Shown piece after piece: positions 60,637-64,000 of a DNA stretch of 64,000 bases (position 1 is its first letter; each line of letters opens with the position of its first letter). The stretch comes from Alteromonas stellipolaris. Its GTDB lineage: Bacteria > Pseudomonadota > Gammaproteobacteria > Enterobacterales > Alteromonadaceae. The DNA is taken from assembly GCF_001562115.1 (NCBI RefSeq), contig NZ_CP013926.1, forward strand, positions 3,844,001-3,908,000, read 5' to 3'. Made by a program: the position numbers and the translations under genes. The notes under the pieces are model-generated. The model worked only from the letters and a program-made list of their open reading frames with translations, searched no databases and was not told where the DNA came from.

Positions 60637-62838
60637 ATGGTTGATAACAATAATATATTCAAACCAGGTGAAAACTGTTGGGTTAGCAGCAAAGCTAATT
60701 TTGTTGCACCACTGATAGACTGTGGAAACTATTACAAAGCGCTACACAGCGCTATTGTAAAAGCCAAGCACAGTATTTTTATCATTGGGTGGGACATTGA
60801 TAGTCGCATACGCCTTTTAAGAGGTGATGATGAAGCAAACAGTGAAGCCCCAAGTGTTGTCAGCGATTTACTTGCGTGGAAGGCAGAAAATAACCCCGAC
60901 TTAAATATTTACCTACTACGCTGGGATTCTTCTCTCGCGTTTTTTTCTAAACGAGAAATGTGGGCAAAAGAAGTGTGGGAAGAGAAGACGCCAGATAACG
61001 TGCAAACCGAGCTTGATGACACCATTCCTATGGGCGGCAGTCAGCACCAAAAAATTATCGTTATAGACGATGAACTGGTTTTCTCTGGCGGCATGGATAT
61101 TTCAACGAACCGTTGGGACACCCGTGACCACCCTGTTGAGTCAGAAGAGCGAGATGGCCCAGACGGTGAGTATGCACCACTACACGATGTGCAAATGGTC
61201 TCTTCAGGCCCCGTAGTGGCCGATTTTTCTAAATTAGTGCGCTGGAGATGGCTGAGGGTTGCCGAAAGTGAACCAGTAGAGATTCGCGAGCAAGCGGATA
61301 CGTCTTTAGATGGCCCTATTCCCGACACGTGGCCGGAGGGTTTCCCGCCTATATTTGAAGAAGTCGATTGTGCGCTAGCCAGAACCATTCCGTTTATGGA
61401 CGAAGTTGAGCCCGCGCAAGAAGTACGCACTATGCTGCTTGATTTGATTGGTCAAGCCGAGTCGCTTATCTACATCGAGAACCAATTCACTACTCGTCAG
61501 GAAATTGCTGAAGCGCTGAACAAACGTATGAAGGCGCGCCCTGATTTACACGTTATCATTGTGAGTTCTTACGAGCCTAAAGGTAAGTTCGAATGTGAAG
61601 CCTTCTGGGCAAGCCGTATTGAATTTAAATCTATTCTTGAAAAAGACATCGACCCGAAAAGAGTAAAATTGACTTACTCGTCGTGCGAAGACTTACAAGG
61701 CAGGAAAGCCTACAAACGCATTCATTCTAAAGTTATGACCGTTGACGACAAATACTTAGTGATAGGTTCGTCTAACCTAAGTAACCGTTCTATGACGCTT
61801 GATACCGAAATTGACGTTGTACTTAGCGGCAATAGCGACTTAAACCGAGCGGCCATTTTGAACGTTCGTAATGACTTGCTTGCTGAGCATACGGGTAGAG
61901 ACATCTCAGATATGCCTGCATTGTTCGCTGAAGAATATCCTGTTGAAGCATTAATCCATGGGCAAATTGCTCACGGGTATGTATTAACAGAGGTTCGTGA
62001 TGAAGTATTCACTACGCAGTCAGTGAACAACGTATTTCGTTCTTTGTCAGATCCAGAGGAGCCATTGATTTCTATGCCTTCATTCGATGGCGGGGCACTA
62101 CCCGCGCGTAACCCAAGACGTCGAACTATCATGATCATGCTGGGGGTGGCCGTTATTGCTCTGCTCGGTGGCCTGATGTTTTGGGCTAGCCAATCCATTT
62201 CATGGTTAAGTGGTGAAAGCATTAATGCGTTTCTTGAAAAGAGTCGAGGAACTTATTTTGCGCTGCCTACGGTACTATTAGTTTACGTAGTGGGAGGCAT
62301 ACTCTTCTTCCCGGTTACTGTATTGTCGTTAGCGGTTGCCGCTATTTTTGGACCCATTTGGGGGCCAATATACGGCATCATGGGTGCACTGCTAAGCTCT
62401 GCAATTTTATTTGCTATCGGTAAACTTTCTGGTGACGCTGGTCTTCGAAAAGTAGGTGGACCCAAAGTAGAAGCCTTGGATGAGAAGCTTAAACAAAGCG
62501 GGATAGTGGGTGTTGCTGCCATCAGAATGCTGCCTATTGCGCCGTTCAGCCTAGTGAACTTAGTCGCCGGTATTTCGTCTATTGGTTTACTACAGTTTCT
62601 AATCGGTACCTTCTTTGGCATGTTCCCTCCAATGATTGCGAAAGGACTGGTAGGCGACTCTATCACTCAAATCTTCCGCAACCCGTCGGTTGAAACCATT
62701 AGCTATTTAGTGGGTGGTATCGTGCTGTGGGGATTAATGATTTGGGGTTCTCAAAAGTTCGCTCGCTATTATCAGGAAAACCGTCAAAAGCGTGCATCAG
62801 ATAATGAAGCGTCGGAAAGTAAAGAATGTGCCGCATAA
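60637..62838 (+). CDS. Phospholipase D-family protein fused to a VTT (DedA-like) membrane domain
   Basis: This 733-residue protein has two HKD motifs of the PLD superfamily: HxKxxxxD at His137/Lys139/Asp144 (HQKIIVID) and at His363/Lys365/Asp370 (HSKVMTVD). Both are needed for catalysis in known members such as cardiolipin synthases. The C-terminal 240 residues hold about six hydrophobic segments of VTT/SNARE-associated type (VLLVYVVGGILFFPVTVLSL, AIFGPIWGPIYGIMGALL, LPIAPFSLVNLVAGIS). Fusion of lipid phosphodiesterase and DedA-like parts points to phospholipid synthesis or remodelling, with lipid handling at the membrane. The next gene overlaps it by 13 nt. Confidence 0.88.
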   Translation: MVDNNNIFKPGENCWVSSKANFVAPLIDCGNYYKALHSAIVKAKHSIFIIGWDIDSRIRLLRGDDEANSEAPSVVSDLLAWKAENNPDLNIYLLRWDSSLAFFSKREMWAKEVWEEKTPDNVQTELDDTIPMGGSQHQKIIVIDDELVFSGGMDISTNRWDTRDHPVESEERDGPDGEYAPLHDVQMVSSGPVVADFSKLVRWRWLRVAESEPVEIREQADTSLDGPIPDTWPEGFPPIFEEVDCALARTIPFMDEVEPAQEVRTMLLDLIGQAESLIYIENQFTTRQEIAEALNKRMKARPDLHVIIVSSYEPKGKFECEAFWASRIEFKSILEKDIDPKRVKLTYSSCEDLQGRKAYKRIHSKVMTVDDKYLVIGSSNLSNRSMTLDTEIDVVLSGNSDLNRAAILNVRNDLLAEHTGRDISDMPALFAEEYPVEALIHGQIAHGYVLTEVRDEVFTTQSVNNVFRSLSDPEEPLISMPSFDGGALPARNPRRRTIMIMLGVAVIALLGGLMFWASQSISWLSGESINAFLEKSRGTYFALPTVLLVYVVGGILFFPVTVLSLAVAAIFGPIWGPIYGIMGALLSSAILFAIGKLSGDAGLRKVGGPKVEALDEKLKQSGIVGVAAIRMLPIAPFSLVNLVAGISSIGLLQFLIGTFFGMFPPMIAKGLVGDSITQIFRNPSVETISYLVGGIVLWGLMIWGSQKFARYYQENRQKRASDNEASESKECAA

Positions 62839-63554
62839 TTAGTTACAACATTCACAGTGGGCTGGGCAGAGACAAGTTACAAAACTATCAGCGAATTGGG
62901 CAATTCCTAGCTGAATCGGGTGCCGATATTGTACTGTTACAGGAGATGGACACACGTCCTTCAGAGCGTGCAATTGAGCGAGATATTGAAGATATTTGTG
63001 CTAAAAATGTCTACAACTTGGTGTCTTCTCCAGCGCTAAACGAGCCAAGCGGATGGTATGGCAATGCCATACTTTCCCGTTTCAAGGTTCTTGAACAAGA
63101 AACCTTCGACGTAAGTCAGCATGGGCGACAGCCCAGAAATGTACAAGTAGTGGTATTACAAACTGACAAGGGGCCACTTACCGTAGTTAACACCCACAAA
63201 GGGCTGAAACGATTAGAGCGCCGCTCGCAATTTGCCTTATTGCATGATTATCTTGAACAAAGGCTGCAAGCTAATCCAATGCCATTGGTATTGGCCGGAG
63301 ACTTCAATGAGTGGCAATTCTTTTCTCGGGCTTTCACCTCGTTAAATCAGCTTTTGAATCAAAAAAAGGTAGGACCGACTTTTCCTAGTCAATTTCCTAT
63401 TTTTTCTTTAGATCGTGTGTGGGTAAGTGATGACATCACTGTTTCACAGTGCAAAAAGCTCACATCTAAAAAGGCAAGGGTCTTTTCTGATCATCTGCCA
63501 GTTCAACTAGACATCAAACTTCCAGAAGCTAATACCCCTTTCATTTCTGACTGA
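62826..63554 (+). CDS. Endonuclease/exonuclease/phosphatase (EEP) family protein
   Basis: This 242-residue metal-dependent phosphodiesterase/phosphatase fold starts at ATG 62826, overlapping the PLD-VTT gene by 13 nt, so the two are translationally coupled. EEP motifs are SYNIHSG, LLQEMD, NTHKGL, GDFNEW and SDHLPV. In E. coli the EEP protein YbhP is encoded next to the cardiolipin synthase ClsB, a similar partnership. The substrate here could be a lipid headgroup phosphate, which is inference. The 3' end overlaps the converging LysR gene by 52 nt. Confidence 0.88.
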   Translation: MCRIISYNIHSGLGRDKLQNYQRIGQFLAESGADIVLLQEMDTRPSERAIERDIEDICAKNVYNLVSSPALNEPSGWYGNAILSRFKVLEQETFDVSQHGRQPRNVQVVVLQTDKGPLTVVNTHKGLKRLERRSQFALLHDYLEQRLQANPMPLVLAGDFNEWQFFSRAFTSLNQLLNQKKVGPTFPSQFPIFSLDRVWVSDDITVSQCKKLTSKKARVFSDHLPVQLDIKLPEANTPFISD

Positions 63555-64000
63555 TCAGTAAATGCCAAGGAACCTCGCCAGTGTTGCAGCGCTTGCTCAC
63601 TGGCGACAACCTGCTTTATCACTTTAAGCATTTTTAACACGGCCTCATTCAACGGACTCGTTTTGTTTGTGGCAGCCAGCACCAGACGCTGCATTTCTGG
63701 CTCAACTATTTTTAAGGTTGAAACCAAGCCCGATTCTTCAAGATGAAAAATGGCCGACGTCGGTAATATCATCACCCCCTCACCTTGCATAACTTGTCGC
63801 AAACCTGTCATTAACTGCCCCGAATAGGCTAGATTATGCTGCAAACATACCCCTGTGGCATTTTCATAATGTTCGATGAGTTTACCTAAAGCATCTTTAT
63901 TTCCAGGCGATAGCAAAGGGAATTGGCTCAATGCCCAAAACGGAATACTTTCTCTGCCCGCTAGGTGGCTGTATTCACTGGACGTTGCTTGATTGGCCAT
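63503..64000 (-). CDS. LysR-family regulator, C-terminal part (cut by window edge)
   Basis: The visible 165 residues match the periplasmic-binding-protein-like effector domain of LysR regulators (IPFWALSQFPLLSPGNKDAL, MQGEGVMILPTSAIFHLEES, LVSTLKIVEPEM, and a C-terminal helix LNEAVLKMLKVIKQV). The DNA-binding N-terminus lies beyond the right edge, so the Met at 64000 is internal. The 3' end overlaps the EEP gene on the other strand by 52 nt. The target genes are not visible. Confidence 0.85.
   Translation of the reverse strand: MANQATSSEYSHLAGRESIPFWALSQFPLLSPGNKDALGKLIEHYENATGVCLQHNLAYSGQLMTGLRQVMQGEGVMILPTSAIFHLEESGLVSTLKIVEPEMQRLVLAATNKTSPLNEAVLKMLKVIKQVVASEQALQHWRGSLAFTDQSEMKGVLASGSLMSS

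Noticed and set aside
1..64000. tRNA/rRNA genes, CRISPR arrays, insertion sequences or prophage.
   Set aside because: No cloverleaf-like or rRNA sequence, regularly spaced repeats, transposase or phage structural gene was recognised on reading through; a dedicated scan was not possible.

Overview
The window reads as chromosomal DNA of a marine gammaproteobacterium, most likely Alteromonas or a close relative in the Alteromonadales. The grounds are protein content (large TonB-dependent receptors, PL6 and PL7 alginate lyases, paired uronate-type MFS carriers, Sec-exported KatG) and general gene style. This is a judgement from family resemblance, not a database search. No rRNA, tRNA, CRISPR array, transposase or phage gene was seen.

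Left arm, about 1-26 kb: an alginate-utilisation locus. It holds a truncated GntR/FCD regulator, a PL7 lyase lipoprotein with a carbohydrate-binding domain, and a minus-strand operon of PL6 lyase, MFS carrier and PL7 lyase. A second minus-strand operon has a PL6-like beta-helix protein with four Ig-like repeats followed by a TonB receptor. Cytoplasmic steps follow: an SDR reductase, a beta-hydroxyacid-dehydrogenase-family reductase, the cupin KdgF and a second MFS carrier. The route ends at 48-51 kb with KDPG aldolase, KDG kinase and a full-length GntR/FCD paralogue. Together these give polymer cleavage, oligomer import, monomer import, linearisation to DEH, reduction to KDG, phosphorylation, and cleavage to pyruvate and glyceraldehyde-3-phosphate. 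TTACCAA boxes recur in the intergenic regions and are candidate operators for the GntR pair. Set within the left arm (2.4-10 kb) are a ClpP-fold periplasmic protein and a tight three-gene unit: a large TPR/cadherin-like lipoprotein, a TonB receptor and a di-haem peroxidase.

Centre, about 30.3-46.2 kb: the most unusual part. Twelve genes in two divergent units encode a transmembrane Ser/Thr phosphosignalling system: one kinase, two PP2C phosphatases, six FHA domains in five proteins, a TolQ/MotA-like channel, a vWA protein with a TolR/MotB-like membrane helix, and two coiled-coil lipoproteins. The same cluster encodes a type-I membrane pseudo-trypsin with a cytoplasmic FHA domain, an M4 metallopeptidase fused through a membrane helix to FHA, and an FHA-FHA-ABCG transporter. 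One phosphatase carries, across the membrane, a complete M4-type propeptide module (FTP plus PepSY) without a peptidase, next to the gene for the M4 peptidase. I infer that periplasmic protease/propeptide events are coupled to cytoplasmic phosphorylation, and I do not recognise this combination as a described system.

Right arm, about 46-64 kb: mostly housekeeping and envelope genes. They are a DEAD-box helicase, an MscS channel, a small hypothetical, exported KatG, a small outer-membrane barrel, a KefB/C-type antiporter, a membrane protein with degenerate GGDEF, a phospholipase-D/VTT fusion overlapping an EEP-family gene, and the C-terminal part of a LysR regulator.
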